Of a stretch of DNA of 64,000 nt, positions 24,418 through 37,055 are shown one piece after another. The notes under the pieces were generated by a model. The model made no database searches. It was not told the origin of the DNA and saw only the letters and a program-made list of their open reading frames with translations. The stretch lies in the NCBI RefSeq assembly GCF_000471905.2, contig NW_006494856.1, forward strand, positions 732,372 to 796,371, written 5' to 3'. Position 1 is the stretch's first letter, and every line of letters starts with the position of its first letter. Source of the stretch: Amborella trichopoda (lineage: Eukaryota > Streptophyta > Magnoliopsida > Amborellales > Amborellaceae). Both the position numbers and the translations under genes were made by a program.

Positions 24418-24545
24418 CTCACCCTCGGGTCGAGGTGACCTAGTGGCTTGGCTTCGGGTTTGATGTGGACTCAAGACCTGAGACCACTCTCTCGAGAACC
24501 GTGTCGAGAGGACACAAGCAAGATTACCAACTGGTGAGAGAGGAA
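24418..24545 (+). repeat. Leader segment shared, inverted, with element B
   Basis: Matches the - strand of 38515-38655: 'gtcgaggtgacctagtggct' here against 'gtcggggtgacctggtggct' there, then 'gtggactcaagac' and 'gaggacacaagcaagatta'. Probably the 5' untranslated region of related elements C (+) and B (-). Confidence 0.7.
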
Positions 24546-26690
24546 TTAAGGTGTGAGGTGGGACTTACCTCACCTAGGTCTGTGACTCACTCGAGCTAAC
24601 TCGCATGGGTGCCCTCTTAGATCACGTTAGAATGCCCCCCAGATTAATGATCGGGTCGAAATTGCCTCTTTTGGCCTATTTCTTCTTTTCCTAAAATTAC
24701 ATGAACACACATTAGATTACACAACAAGTGGGTTTGAAGACCCCACCATGTCATAGGATGAGCACACACAGGCGTGTGTACTCAAAGGAAAACAGAAAAT
24801 AACATGATGGGGTTCGTATCAATTCGACAGCCTTCTGACGCCTCCTTGACAAAGGACCCTTGATACATATTTTACAATAATAAAACAAGAAGTGAGAAGG
24901 ATATAAGAAAGTAAGTGAATGAGAAAAGAAGGGAAAAAGGTTTAGTCAGACGGTTAGGTTGGCACAATGATAAGACCGGCACAGAGGTTAGTCAAGTACG
25001 GCAGATAGACGGGCTCGATAACTTGACCGGCAAGACGTCTAGACTGCTCGTTAACGAGACTACCACGATGGTTGGTCGCTCATAATGGCTAATCTGACAT
25101 GGCAGTTAGACGGTCTTGGTAACTAAACAGGCACGACGGCTAGGCTACTCGATGTCGAGACTGACATGCTTGCACGAGGCTCATGCTTCCCCTCTGATAA
25201 AACAAATAAAGGGGGAGAAGGAGAACTCATATTTGGTGACCTGCACTATCGTGCAAGGCAGAAAAGAAGGAAGAAAGAAAGGAGGGAGTCACACTCGGCA
25301 GCATTCACTGCCGTGCAAGACAGTAAGGAGAGGGAAAAAAGAGAGTCGTGCTCGACAACACTCACTGCCGTACGAGACAGAAAGGAGAGAGAATGAGATC
25401 GTTCAGACACAAATCCTCTGTGAAGACATGCTGCCTGAACCTCCTGACTCTGATGAACCCTCAACGTCCCAGCCATGGTAGGTCTATCGAGGATGAAGCA
25501 GAATGAAATCTATGAAGAGGGAAGCTATTCGCCAAGCAAGGCTGGCCCCTAAGCCTAGGGAACCTAGTCCACCTGCATCTGCTCTCAAGAGTGGTAAAAG
25601 GAGACGAGCACCAAGGGCCACTCAACCACTTATAAAGGTCGCATTCTTCAAGCCTTTTCCTCCTCTGCCAACTTTGTAAGACTTCTTCCTCGAGTCAGTT
25701 GCTGTCACTGACGGCCCACAATCCCATCAAGAAGATACCCATAAGTCTTCCTCATCTCAGGCTCCCACCACGTCCGATAAGGGTGACGACATTATAAGCA
25801 CCCCCAAATGGTCCAAGCAGGGTGAAGACCTAAAAGATTCTCTGCACACGTCCAATTCCAGTGATGACACTAAAAGCTACCCAGATCGGTCCAATCTGAG
25901 TGACGACCATAAAAGCTCTCCCCCTTCTTCTGTCCCCAACTCTTCTGGCCCTTCTTCTCTACAACATGTCTCCTGCAGGTTCAGTAAACAAATGCCCAGA
26001 CTTTGAGGCTCTTGATGAAGAGCTGAAAAGTTGCAACACTAGCAAACGACATCGGAGACAGCTGAAAAAGACGGTGGCCTAAGCAGGTGGCTTCCTATCA
26101 GTTGCTGATGCCTTGGCTTCTAGAGCCAATGTAAAGCCTCCTCACGCTATCAAAAGTCTTCCAAAGCAGCGCATGAATAGTAAGGCCAAGAAACCTCAAT
26201 GGCCCCTTGAGCCTAACTTCGAGCAAAGGATGAGAGAATCAAGAGGGCAGAGCTTCTATTCTCATGAGGCATGCCACATGGTGCAGCTCTCGGAAGCAGT
26301 AACCATGCTGGCCCGATCATTTCAGGTCAGGGAAGAAGTTACAGCCACCTGTGCAGAAGCCGAAGCTTTTGAGGTACCCTGGTCCTCCACTTATCCCTTA
26401 CTTAACACATTGACCAACCCACCACACCTTAAATTCTCGGAATCATCATTGATCCCATATACCCAACCATCCTAAAGACCTAGACCGCCATTAACCTCCA
26501 TTTTACCAATACCTACTCCTATTACCCAATCCAACCAGCCCACACCAGACTTTACTAGACCTATCCAGTCGACACCAAGTTCAGTGGCACAATCTTTATC
26601 TACTCAACCCTTACAAACTCCCCAATCCACACCAGTTGTACAACAAAGATAACCAGTACCCCAAAACCAACCTTCACCATCCAAACCTAC
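24546..26690. other. Internal region of element C, no clear domain
   Basis: Frames on + give low-complexity, proline- and serine-rich peptides, as expected for the linker before RT in Tat elements. Examples are 25116-25481 and 26113-26475. Imperfect 60-70 bp units around 'cactgccgt(g/a)c(a/g)agacag' repeat two to three times at 25245-25400. No gag or protease signature was found, so C is internally deleted or eroded. Confidence 0.45.
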
Positions 26691-27226
26691 ATCTCAACCC
26701 TCTATACCACCCAAACCCATGGTGTCAGATGCCTGGTCTTGACCCCCAATTTGCGGTACATCAGCTCGGCATTGACCCATCTTTTAAACCTGTGAAGCAT
26801 AAATCAAGAAGGTTTCGGCCTGATCTTGAAATGCAGATAGATGCTGAGGTTACTAAGCCCAATGAGGTAGGTTTTATCCGGGAAGTCAAATACCCAAAAT
26901 GGATTGCCAATTTTGTACTAGTTAAAAAGAAGAACGGGAAAATTAGAGTCTGTATTGACTTCCGTGACTTGAATGTTGCCTATCCAAAGGACGACTTCGC
27001 GTTGCCATTCACATAAATGCTTATCGATTCCACAGCCCATTGCCAGATTTTCTCCTTCATTGATGGATATTCAGGGTACAATCAAATAAGGATGGTGTCA
27101 GAGGATGCGGAGGCCACCACTTTCCTTACCCCCAAGGGGGTCTTCTGCTACGTAATGATGCCATTTGGTTTGAAGAATGCAGGTGCCACTTATCAGCGAG
27201 CAATGACCACCATTTTCAAAGATATG
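26690..27226 (+). pseudogene. pol: Element C: N-terminal reverse transcriptase fragment (Ty3/gypsy, Tat-like)
   Basis: The + strand reads 'MPGLDPQFAVHQLGIDPSFK', then 'SRRFRPDLEMQIDAEV', 'FIREVKYPKWIANFVLVKKK', 'CIDFRDLN', and after a stop near 27015, 'FSFIDGYSGYNQIRM' and 'MPFGLKNAGATYQRAM'. These are the N-terminal blocks of gypsy RT (palm and fingers), in order and at normal spacing. The reading breaks after 'IFKDM' at about 27226, before the catalytic Y-x-D-D block, where element B's LTR begins. Interruption by B is the simplest explanation. No right-hand continuation of this RT was found beyond 38.7 kb. Confidence 0.85.
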
Positions 27227-28779
27227 TGGCTGAGGCCTGATTTTCTCTAATTCCCTCACACGGGGGTGCGGGGAGAAAATCCTCTCTCAAACAACCGCCT
27301 AAGGCTGACACGCATGGTGCGTCGGGTGACATGGGCATGCTAGCTTTCTAGAGTGCGGATAGGCTACCAACAACGAGAGAGATTTTACGATGGGGAAGGG
27401 TTGATCTGCTTATCTCGTTGTTGCGGGTTCGTGGGACAAGTCCTGGTGATTTGCACTCTAAGATCAATTACTAAAGCCCTCCGGTTGTTCACCAATGCTA
27501 TTTGGTCAGGGTGTCTCTTCAGACGCTCCGACCCTCTTCTCTCCTCTCAAGGCTAGGTTCGGATGGATGTCTTGATTCTTCGTTCCGGGGTTGGCTTTCT
27601 TTTTCGTCGATCGAACAAGGAAGTGGGGAACTTTGTCGTTCTTATCAGGCTATCTAAGTGAGGAGGAGGGATTAGACACGGACGCGTGTTGGTTTGAACC
27701 CTTCTAATTTGCTTGGGTCCTTGTGTGGAAGAAGAAAGGAGAAAGTTTCGGAAGCGATAAACATCTTCAAGAAGAGGAAAGTGCGTACTTGCGTGGTCAG
27801 GGGTATTTCCCTCTCTTGCAAAATTTTTCTCTCTCCTCTCCTTGGGACACTAGGGCTAAGAGAAAAAAACAAGCAGAATCAAGCGTAATGCCTTTTCTTT
27901 ATTGAATTGTAATCCTCTTTTTACGATTGACTTAAGCCTGTTTATATAGAGTTTTCCCCAAACAGGGGTGGATACTAAAAAATTAAGCCTAAACACAATT
28001 AAAATTAATTAAAAAAATTCTTGAAATTGGGTATAATGACCGAAATGCCCTTTAAGTTCTTTTGTGTGAATGACAAACCCATCCTTTCTTGAGAAGCCTA
28101 CCGCCATCATCGAACTTTGAGAGCTCTTCTCGATAAATTGCAGCATGAGTTTGGTTGATCTTTTGTTGTATTCTTGTCGTTTGTTTTCTTGTGATCGTTT
28201 TGATGTCTTTTGATCATATTGTGGCAATCCCTTTTGTGAGGGAAGGAGTCTGGTCAGTTTGTGTGTTCTTTGACGACTTCTTTCTTTATCGGTAGTATCT
28301 CAGTGAGTTTGGCGAAGGTTTTCTTCGAGTGTTTTTCTTTACAAAAAGGTTTTAATTTGTTTTGCATTGTTCTTGGACTTCTAATGGATCGTTGGAAAAG
28401 GGATTTTCGATGATGGTGATTTTTCTTGTTTTTATTCTTGTGACCTCGGGTTTCATGCCTCTTTCAGTTTTTCTTTGAGTGTTGCTTGTCGTGTTTGATG
28501 TGGGTTCGCTTCCTAGAAGTGTTCCTTTCTTGGTATTAGCTTTACGATGGTCGTTTGGCATGTCTATTCGGATCCTATACACGAGATGGCGGGGATAAGG
28601 CTTCAACTCTTGTTCATGTAGGCATTTTTTCGTTGGTCATCTTTATTCGAGGCTTATTTCCTCTACAACTACTATTTTTTGTGCAGCTATGTCTTGTACA
28701 CCGCGGTGATCGGGATGTAGCCGGCTCTGTTCCTTTATTTGATTGAAGGGCTGAGGTATGTCAAAAATGACATATAACA
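27226..28779 (-). repeat. 3' LTR of element B
   Basis: Starts on - with 'TGTTATATGTCATTTTTGAC' at 28779, preceded by a purine-rich stretch, as in element A. It contains a TATA box (27941-27948), a block 'agtatccacccctgttt' shared with A, and ends near 27226 where element C RT starts. About 1.55 kb. The right-hand start is better supported than the left-hand end. Confidence 0.65.
27941..27948 (-). promoter_or_regulatory. TATA box in LTR of element B
   Basis: On -, 'ctctatataaacagg', homologous to the TATA region of the A LTR at 15926. Confidence 0.6.
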
Positions 28780-29244
28780 ACTTGCCTTAATGGATGCTAC
28801 GCTTCAAGAGAGGTGAGAAGTGCAACATTCAGAAAGAAGTGGGTTTTGACGTCAAAGCTCATCGTTTTAGAATCCTTGCCAAGATGTTTTGGAGGCCCAT
28901 GTGTTAGATAGACGGTAGAAGAGCCCTTGGCAGGCCATGAGCTGCTTCATCAGAGCTTGGGGATGATTTTTGGTTGGTCAGGGTACCTCTTCCGGTTCCC
29001 ATCCTATCGGGTCTAATCGGGGGCTTCTGTGTGGCCTGTTTCGAAAAGTTTGGACCAGTAGATAGGGATTCCAAGGTGATCCCTTTGGCAAGACCCTGAG
29101 TTTTTTTGGCTAGGGTGTTGTTCCTCCGGCTTGACAGTCGCGTGCCCTCGGGGGGGGGGGGGGGGCATCTTTGCCCAGTTTGAGTGATTTTCCTTTTTCC
29201 GTTTCTTCTTTCTTGTTTGATCATTTTTGGGACGGCACTGGGCC

Positions 29245-29870
29245 GGGAGGTCTTTGTGGTGGCCCTGAGGTCAGAGAATTTTTGGAGGGTGGCGTTGAGG
29301 CCTGAAATATTTTAGAGGGCGGCGCTGAGGCTGAAAAGTTTTGGAGGGCGACGTTGATGCCTGATTTTTGCTTTGTGAGGTGGCGCTGAGGCCGAAAATT
29401 TTGTTTGGAGGGTGGTGTTGAGGCAGAAATTTTTTTTTTTTAGAGGGCAGTGCTGAGTCTTGAATTTTGCTTTTGTGGGGTGCGTAGAGGCCGAAATTTT
29501 TAGAGGGCGAAGCTGAGGCTTGAATTTTGTTTTGTGGGGTGGTGTTGAGGCTGGAAATTTTGTTTGGAGGGTGGCGTTGAGGCCGAAATTTTGTTTTTTG
29601 GAGGGAGGCACTGAGGCCTGAATTTTTTTGTTGTGAGGTGGTGTTTAGGCTTAAAAATTTTGGAGGGAGGCTAAAATTTTGTTTTTTTTTAGGGTGGTGC
29701 TGGGGCCTGAATTTTGTTTTTGTAGGGTGACACCGAGGCCTAAAATGTTTGGAGGGTGGCCCTGAGCTCGAAATGTTTTTAGAGGCGGTGCTGAGGCTTG
29801 AATTTTGTTTTTGTGGGGTGGCGCTGAGGCCTGAATTTTGTTTTGTTTTTGCTCCAAGTGCCCTTTTCGA
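29245..29870 (-). repeat. Tandem repeat in element B tail (~30-36 bp unit)
   Basis: On +, imperfect units of 'ggagggtggcgttgaggcc' and 'gaaattttgttt' repeat about 18-20 times. The complement is related in wording to the 'ggccccagtgccaaaac' array of element A. Reading frames through it give lysine/proline-rich peptides on -, which I do not treat as genes. A run of 16 G at 29150-29165 lies just upstream on the + strand. Confidence 0.85.
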
Positions 29871-31639
29871 GTTTTCACTTGAATTAGGAGTGGTGCCACG
29901 GTGATGGTTTTCACCAGCTTCCCTTTTGAGGTATTTTTGCCCTTGACTTTGGGGTCATGTCCACCTTTTGCTATCTTCCATTTTTACTCATAGCGCCCTT
30001 TTCTTTTGAGGTTTTTGCCATGCCCTTTTTTTTTTTTTTAACTCATCGTTGCACATTCCAGTGAGGGTTGTTGAGGGAGAGCCATGACGGGAGCCCTGGG
30101 CCTGGTCATTTTATTTGGAGGACTTGTTGCCTGTTGATGACGCGTGGTCGAAGGAGATGATGGAATTCGGAAAGGCACGACAGGCCTTTCTTCGGTGACG
30201 TGAAGTTTCTGCCAGGTGAAGCGTCGGTGCGAAATCTACCTTGTGATCTGGTGATAATGGTGCCTGAAAGTAGTGGCAGCGACGACGCTGACTGTTTGAG
30301 GAGTCGGCGCATCGTTCGACGACATATGTTGGTGTAGTTGTACGAGGCATCCTTTTGGGAAATGGCAGGTGCTTTTATGGTGAGCATGCAATTTTCTCTA
30401 TAAAAGGGGGCGTTCGGGCCAAAATGCAGCATATGGAACTGTCCTTTGCTTGTTTAGAGTTGAGCTTGCTCCAAGAGGCTCTGTAAATGGGTCATCTTTT
30501 TGATGGAGGGCTTGAGCCCTCTAGTCGTTTTCATGCTTTTGGGAGCTGGAGAAGGATGCTTGTCACCGTGTGCCCAACGTCAGTCGACGTCAGATCCGGT
30601 CTCATTCATTCAAGGATGGGTCATGAAGTTCTTGACTCAGCTATCCCTTTGGTGGTGAAGATCGACCAAATGGGGAGATTTGTCATATTCGTTATCTGGC
30701 GCTTCGATAAGTCATCTGTTATAACAAGAGGGGTGTCTTGTTTTAGCCTTATTTGGATAGCGCTCCTTTTTCGCCTTCACTTTGTCGTGAAAGAAGAACA
30801 AGGAGTCTTCTTCGGATTTTCTAAGGGCTTGTTGAGGGAGAACTAAGGCCTTGTTAAGGGAGAACGAGGTTGCTCCTTGGAGATGTCCAAGGGCTACTTG
30901 CATAGGCAGGTGGCAGCCTCATCACTCGTACGAGGGAAGTCCTTCTATCTCGGTATTCCAAGCGGTCTATAATGCGAAAGAACCTGCATCTTGTTGAGTG
31001 ATGTCTTTGAATTTTGGTGTTCGATTCCTTTACGACAGGGTCAATCGATCATCTGTGCCTTGAGGAAATCGAAGTATCTTTTCATAGTAGTTCCGTAGAA
31101 GCAGTCTTTTTTCCCTTGTAACTGAGACTTGTATTCCTTCTTGTTTTATGGAGGATAACGTTGTTGTAACAGAGACTTGTATTTCCTTTTGTTTCATGAA
31201 TGAGAATCTTCTTTTTGTTTTCTGCTTGGGTGTTTTTGCCTTTTCTTATTTCTTTTTTTTTGGTATTTTTCTTCTTTGCTTCTATTTCCTTATCAAGGGA
31301 TATCCTACCCCGTTTGGACGGCTCAAATGCGTCCTTTTGAGTGTGTGAGTAGTGAGAGGAACAAAGTCCCTCTCGCTTGTGGGTGTGTGATTGTGTGATG
31401 GTCTATGTAGAGGAGCGATATGTCCCTTAGTGTAGTCCGGCGTAGGGTGTTTACGTACTTGGGTGGCGCTTGACTTGGTGCACGCGTGCCATCTCTTCGG
31501 GTGTGTCGTGGACGAAGGAGGACCACGACTCGGGTTTGGTGGCATGCTTTGATTGCTGCATGGTTGCTCTTCTTTGGGATGAGCGCCATCAACGTCCTTC
31601 ATCCGGCATCTTTTATTGCGCATGCATCTCAATACCCTC

Positions 31640-32640
31640 TCTTAGGGATAATATTTCTTCAAATACTGACCGTTGATTAGGGGCATAGCCTCCTTGACTT
31701 CATGGTTGACTAGCAGATGAACCCTATTGGGGAAGGCTTTCTTCACTACTAAGGGACCTTCCCATTTCGATTCAAACTTTCCCTTATTTCGTCCATGAGA
31801 TACAATGGGCATTATTACTACTAAGACTAGTTCTCCTTTCGTGAGCGTCCTTATTTTGATAGATTTGTCGAAAGCTTGCTGCATGCGATTCTTGTGGATT
31901 TCGAGGTTTTGTTGTGCCTGCAACCTTTCGTTAAGCGCATCTAACTCTTGATGGCGAAGAGCAACTTGTTCTTCTTCCTTTATCCCGTGATGAAGGGCTA
32001 TCTTGAGGGAAGGTAGTTTCCAGGGGCAGAACAGCTTCCCCTCCATAGACCATGGAAAAAGGGGTCGATTGAGTCGAGCCTCGGGTGGAAGTGCAGGATG
32101 CCCATAGAACCTTTGGTAGTCTTTCGTGCCAGTCTCTTTTAGTGTCAGAGACAACTTTCCTCAAGGCGTTGCATAGAGTTTTATTAAAGGATTCAGCCAA
32201 ACTGTTGGCCATTGGGTGATACATGGTTGAATAAACCCAAGTAAAGCTGAATTATTCAGCCAATTTATCGATTTGGCCACTTCGAAATTCAAGACCATTA
32301 TCAGAAGTGAATCCAGTTAGGAACGCCAAACTTGTATATGATGTGATGGCGGACAAAAGTGGCCACTGTAGGGCCAGGGACTTTCTTGATGGGGACAGCC
32401 TTGGCCCATTTGGAGAAGTAGTCTATTGCAGCGAGTATGAATATGTGCCTCAAGGATGATGGTGGATCAATGGGACCCATGATATCCATGCCCCATTGGG
32501 CGAATGGCCACGATGCCACAGTCGAATGGAGAGGCTTCGGGGGCTGGTGAATAAGACTCGAGTTAATTTGGCATACGGGGCATGTTTTTACGAATGTGAT
32601 GGAATCGGTGTTCATGGTAGGCCAGTAATAATCTATCCGG
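31640..32640 (-). pseudogene. pol: Element B: integrase
   Basis: On -, a frame gives 'CPVCQ' (end of the HHCC zinc finger), then 'WGMDIMGPI' and 'AIDYFSKWAKAVP' of the catalytic core, with the first aspartate in the D-I-M-G-P block. After a frame change near 32300-32220 it reads 'LAESFNKTLCNALRKV', 'KRDWHERLPKVLW' and 'GGEAVLPLE', the distal core. A further frame (32154-31642) gives the C-terminal region with 'GKFESKWEGPLVVKK' and 'GQYLKKYYP'. Integrase inserts the element's DNA copy. The order is complete but spread over three frames. Confidence 0.85.
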
Positions 32641-32748
32641 GCAATCTTGTTTCATAGTTTAGGCCCCAATTGGTGCATTCCGTAGATCCTCACGTGGACT
32701 TCTTTGAGTACCTTCATTGTATCTGAGGAGTAGATCGTTGTAGGAGAC

Positions 32749-33410
32749 TCAGAATAGGGTGTCGTTTTGGCATGTGTATTGCGTAGCTAATCTTCGGATC
32801 CTGTTTCGTTTGACTGGATCTTCGAGGAGTTGGTTATGTTGAAGGTACATTTTGATAGGGATGCGCCAATTGGTTGTCTGCTCCACCTCCGGGCGTAGTT
32901 GTTCAGATGATTCTATTCTTCCCTCTGGTCTTTCTCCTTCGTCAAGTGTTGAGGAATCCGTGGAGGGGGTTGTATCCGAGGAGTTTGTTTTTTCTTGCTC
33001 AGTGTGTTTTGCTCGCCTTTCCTCTTTAGGCTCCTTGAAGAGTTCTGCGGATCTCCATTCCACCACCCATATCAGCGTGATTCTTCTTAATGACACATGT
33101 ATTGTTACCCCTAATTTGGCGAGTGCGTCAGCTTGTGCATTAAGCCTTCGGGGGACATGCTCTAGGATGACTTCCACAAATTGGGTGAGTAGTGATTTCG
33201 CTAATACAAAGTAGGGCTAAAGGTTTTCTTTCCTTAAGTTGTACATTCCTTTGAGCTGTCTGATTACCAGCTCAGAATCACCGTAGACACTCAAGTGCTC
33301 CAGGTCCATGTTGGAGGCTATCTCTAACCTTATGATGAGCGCTTGATATTTTGTTTTATTGTGTGACTCTGGCTCTGGGAGAGAGAATGACAGGGGCATG
33401 AGACTGTTAT
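32749..33410 (-). pseudogene. pol: Element B: second RNase H domain (Tat hallmark)
   Basis: 'SFSLPEPESHNKTKYQALII' is followed by 'LSVYGDSELVIRQLKG' (33399-33217) and, after a frame change, 'VPRRLNAQADALAKLG' (about 33155-33105). These match the G-D-S and N-x-x-A-D-x-L-A blocks of the extra, archaeal-type RNase H acquired by Tat elements. The remaining frame to 32749 leads toward the integrase zinc finger. Stops and shifts separate the pieces. Confidence 0.8.
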
Positions 33411-33587
33411 GGGGGGTAGTGAATACAATCCCTGCTCCTCCTTTTTCAACCTAGAATGCTCCGTCGAAGCGCATTTTCCATTTGGGTGAGGCTTCCATCT
33501 GGAAGACCTCCTCGTTGGGAAGATCGTCGATGAGTCAGGAACCTGGTGGCAAAGGATGGGTGCCTAAGAAGTCTAGGCCTTGCCCTT

Positions 33588-34925
33588 TTACAGCCTTCTG
33601 GGGACGTATGTGATGTCGAATTCCATGAGGAGCAATGACCATTTTGCGAGTCGCCCTGTCAGGCATGGTCTCGACATGAGGTATTTTATTGGATTTTCTC
33701 TAGAGATAAGTTGTATTTGATGTGAAAGGATGTAGTGACACAATTTTTTAACTGCAAAGACTAGGGCTAAACACATTTTTTCTATTGGCAAGTAGTTCTC
33801 CTCTGCCCCTTGCATCCTCCTACTTAGATAATACAAGGCTGTCTCCTTCTCGGCGTTGTTGTTTTGAGTGAGTAGGCTGCCGAGCGATTGATCCAACGCG
33901 ATCATGTAGAGAATGAGGCGCTTTCCTGGTATCAACGCAAAAAGGACCGGGGGTTTGAGCAAGTAACTTTTGATACTATCAAAGGCTATTTGACACGCCT
34001 CATCCCATACGAATGGTACCTCCTTTTGTAAGACGTGGGAGAAAGATTGGCATCGTCCTGACAAATTGGAAATGAACCTCCTTATATAGGCCAATTGGCC
34101 TTGGAGAGACTTGAGTTCTCACAAGTTGTGAGGCGGTGGAATTTCTTGAATGGCCTTGATTTTGAGAGGTATGATTTCGAGACCCTGTATTTGATGATGA
34201 ACCCCAAGAATTTCCCTGATCGTACCCTGAAGGCACACTTTAAGGGTTTCATCTTGAGTTGATGGAGGCGGAGTCTCTCAAAGACCTTCCCTAGGCTTCT
34301 TATATGGTCACCCCTATCGTTAGATTTGACAACGAGGTCGTCGATATAGAACTCGACTTCTTTGTGGAGCAAAACCTCGAAAACAATGGCCATGGATCTT
34401 TGGTATGTAGCGTCAACGATTTTGAGCGCGAATGGCATTATTCTATAACAAAAGACTCCTTTCGGAGTCAGGAATGCTGTGGCTTCTTCGTCTTCTGGGG
34501 CCATTCTTATTTAGTTATAGCTAGAATAGCCATCCATGAAAAAGCATGCTTGGCTACCGGTGGTCGAGTTGACTAGAAACTTAGTGAACGGGAGCGAGAA
34601 GTCGTCCTTTGGGCAAGCTGAGTTTAAAGCTCGGAAGTCGATGCAGGCTCTGATCTGTCCATTCTTCTTTCTGACGAGGACGATGTTGGCCAACCACCTG
34701 GGGTATTTGACTTCTCGAATGAATCGTGCTTCCTTGAGCTTATCCACCTCTCCTTCGATTTGACTTTTTAATTCTTCTTTGAACCTCCTTGATTTCTATT
34801 TGACTAGCTTTCATGAAGGGTCGATCCTCAGCTTGTGGACTGCAACTCGCGGGTCGAGGCCCGACATTTCTTCGTAATGCCAGGCGAACACATCTCGGTT
34901 AGCCCTCAGAAATTCAGTGTATTCC
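33588..34925 (-). pseudogene. pol: Element B: reverse transcriptase and first RNase H
   Basis: From about 34925 on - the reading 'RDVFAWHYEEMSGLDPRVAV' opens the domain. Two in-frame stops follow near 34800. 'FIREVKYPRWLANIVLVRKK', 'CIDFRALNSACPKDDF', 'FFMDGYSSYN' and, after a stop near 34508, 'GVFCYRIMPFALK' and 'EFYIDDLVVKSND' give the RT palm. The catalytic Y-I-D-D codons are at 34337-34348. After a shift the RNase H frame (34094-33588) reads 'MAYIRRFISNLSGRC', 'FVWDEACQIAFDSIK' and 'KETALYYLSRRMQGAEENY', the usual connection plus RNase H blocks. It copies element RNA into DNA; here inactivated. Confidence 0.88.
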
Positions 34926-36479
34926 TATTTTTCTGCTGATGGTATGATGATGGAGATAAACATGAGTCTCGAGTCAGCGTCATCACCCAAGTTTATTTCC
35001 TCCAGATCGTCGGCTGTGGCTTGTCTGCCACGTTTTAAAATTTCTGGGGCTTCTTCTATTTCTTCTGTTTCAGGCGAGTATGGATCCTCAACTGGTTCGT
35101 GTGTTCCTCCTACTAGCTCTGCATGCCTCGAGTCAGGTCCTGTCGTTTCTTGGGATTGCTGATCAAAGGATTCTTCTGATGTGCATCCTTGGTGGAGTAC
35201 AAGCGTCTCTTGCGAAGTCGTCACGTGAGAAGCTTGTTCGGCAGGAGAGGGTCGTGGAGGGAAGCTTGGTCATCGTAAGTAATTGATGCCCTCTTTCTGA
35301 TCAGTCAAAGAGGCCATGGCTTGAATGACGACAAAAGGCACTAGCATTCCCTTGTCATCGTTCAACCCTTGATTTCGGGAGGGCTCATAGTCCATTTTCT
35401 TCATGATTTGATGAGCTTCAAGACTATATAGGTCCCACTTAGGAACTATGATGGCTTGTAGGAGGGGATCATTCTGTGGGTTTGTTCGCATGTCTACTCG
35501 TTAAATTTCCGGGGTGAACCTGGGTAAGGGTTCGGAGGTGCATCTTAGGGGTATCCCTTCCTCTATTTTAGCCTTCCCTTTCCTTATGGCCTGTGCTTGT
35601 TCGTGGATGTCCTGCTCGTATTGTCCGCAGTCGAGGTTGAGGCTTATGCCTAGGCTCCACGCTGCTGGTCAAGGATGCTGGGGGCATCATGAGAGGGGGA
35701 GGATTGGCTGCTCCTTGTTTCTTGACTCAGGGACTTGAGCTCTCTCTTCTGTCTTTCGGCGATGGTGATAGACAGAGTTTCAGGGATTTGAAGGGTCTTG
35801 AGAGAGTTTTGCTGCCATGTCGTAGGAGTCTGGCGTAGGCCATTTTTGTGGTCTTTGATATGCAGTGTCTCAGGTATTTGCAATACTTTGAGCTTCTTGT
35901 CAGTATGGATCGTCTGTGTCTTCCCCTCTTTTCTTAATGAGGATGGTATGCACAGAATTTTTCGATCTAGTTTTTGCCCAGCCCTGCTTCCGCGCATCGT
36001 CTACATTTTGAGAGAGGTGGGGATGTGCAATCTTTTCATGCCTTTTTGCTCGAAAATGTTTGTAGGTGGGATTAGTTTGGCAACTGTGACTTTATTGCGC
36101 CCATCTTCGATCTCCACGGTTAGCGATTCTTATGGTGCAAGACTTCGGGGTGGACCTCCCTCCTCTCCTTTCTAGTTTGGGATGTCAGCAGCGAGGTTCC
36201 CGTCTACCAGTGTTAGGGGTATCGTCATCCCATATCTCTTCTCTTCCTGAAAAAGGTAGTCGAGAGACTTTGTCATGTCTTCGATATCTTCGTGAGATGT
36301 CGGAGCGGTTTCTTTTTAACCGTGGATTCAAGCTCCGTTTTACTAACGTTTCGAGCTTTTCAGGTCGCATTGGGTTCGCAAAGTAGTATTTTGCGTCAGC
36401 ATATTACGATTCAGCAATGGGGAATAGCCTTTTATCAGCATAGACTGTTTGTTGCTTCCCATCTCGGCTGTATTTGAGA
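34926..36479 (-). other. Element B: protease-RT linker
   Basis: Degenerate coding sequence between the protease and RT on -. Frames such as 35650-35997 and 34925-35224 give acidic or serine-rich peptides without domain motifs, normal for this spacer. A direct echo 'LQIPETL' occurs twice in the 35650-35997 frame. Confidence 0.55.
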
Positions 36480-37055
36480 CATTGATGGAGGGTGGATGGG
36501 ACCACTCCTTGCTCGTGGAGCCAAGGGCGACCGAGTAGGATGTTGTAGGAGGTTTCGGCGTTGATGACATGGAATAATGTGGTGGTGTTTAAATCTCCGA
36601 TCTTGAGTTTAAGTCGGATTTTTTCGGTTAGCTTTTCCCCAGATTGGTTGAATCCCTAGACGGTTATGGCTTTTGGTTCGAGTTGGTCTGTGCTTAGGCC
36701 GAGCCGGCTGAGAATTCTTCGTGGAATTAAATTTACTACAAATCCCCCATCCAGCATGATCCGGTTGATCTGACAGGCATGGAGTTCGCCTGTCACAAAG
36801 AGGGTCGGTTATGTAGTCCGTGTCCCAGTTGTAGGTCATCATCTAAGAAGGTGATGGCCATGCAATTACTGAGTACCGTAGGGTCTACTTCAATCTACTA
36901 GACCTCGGTCTCGTCGACCTCCGAGGTGGAGAGCACTTGTATGAGAGCCATTTGGAAATCTTTGGATAACATAAGGGAGTCATAGATGCTGAGGAGAGTG
37001 GGAAGTTTCCTCAGGTGTCCGATGACGTCGTACTTCATTTTATCAGTCTCGTGAG
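36480..37055 (-). pseudogene. pol: Element B: aspartic protease and preceding segment
   Basis: On -, 'KMKYDVIGHLRKLPTLLSIY' and 'DSLMLS' near 37040-36980 match the conserved segment before the protease in Tat-like Pol. The protease core follows, with 'IMLDGGFVVNLIPRRI' around 36760-36715 (D-G-G at 36744-36752, replacing the common D-S-G/D-T-G), then 'NTTTLFHVINAETSY', 'NILLGRPWLH' and 'VPSTLHQCLKY' down to about 36480. D-G-G is common in this lineage. The protease matures Gag-Pol. Stops near 36895 and 36656 break the frame. Confidence 0.8.

Noticed and set aside
29150-29165. Run of 16 G
   Set aside because: Simple homopolymer, probably length-variable or a sequencing artefact; no evidence of function.
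30106-30846. ORFs of 108-119 codons on both strands of the element B tail
   Set aside because: No recognisable motif; Tat tails can hold antisense ORFs, but nothing supports one here.
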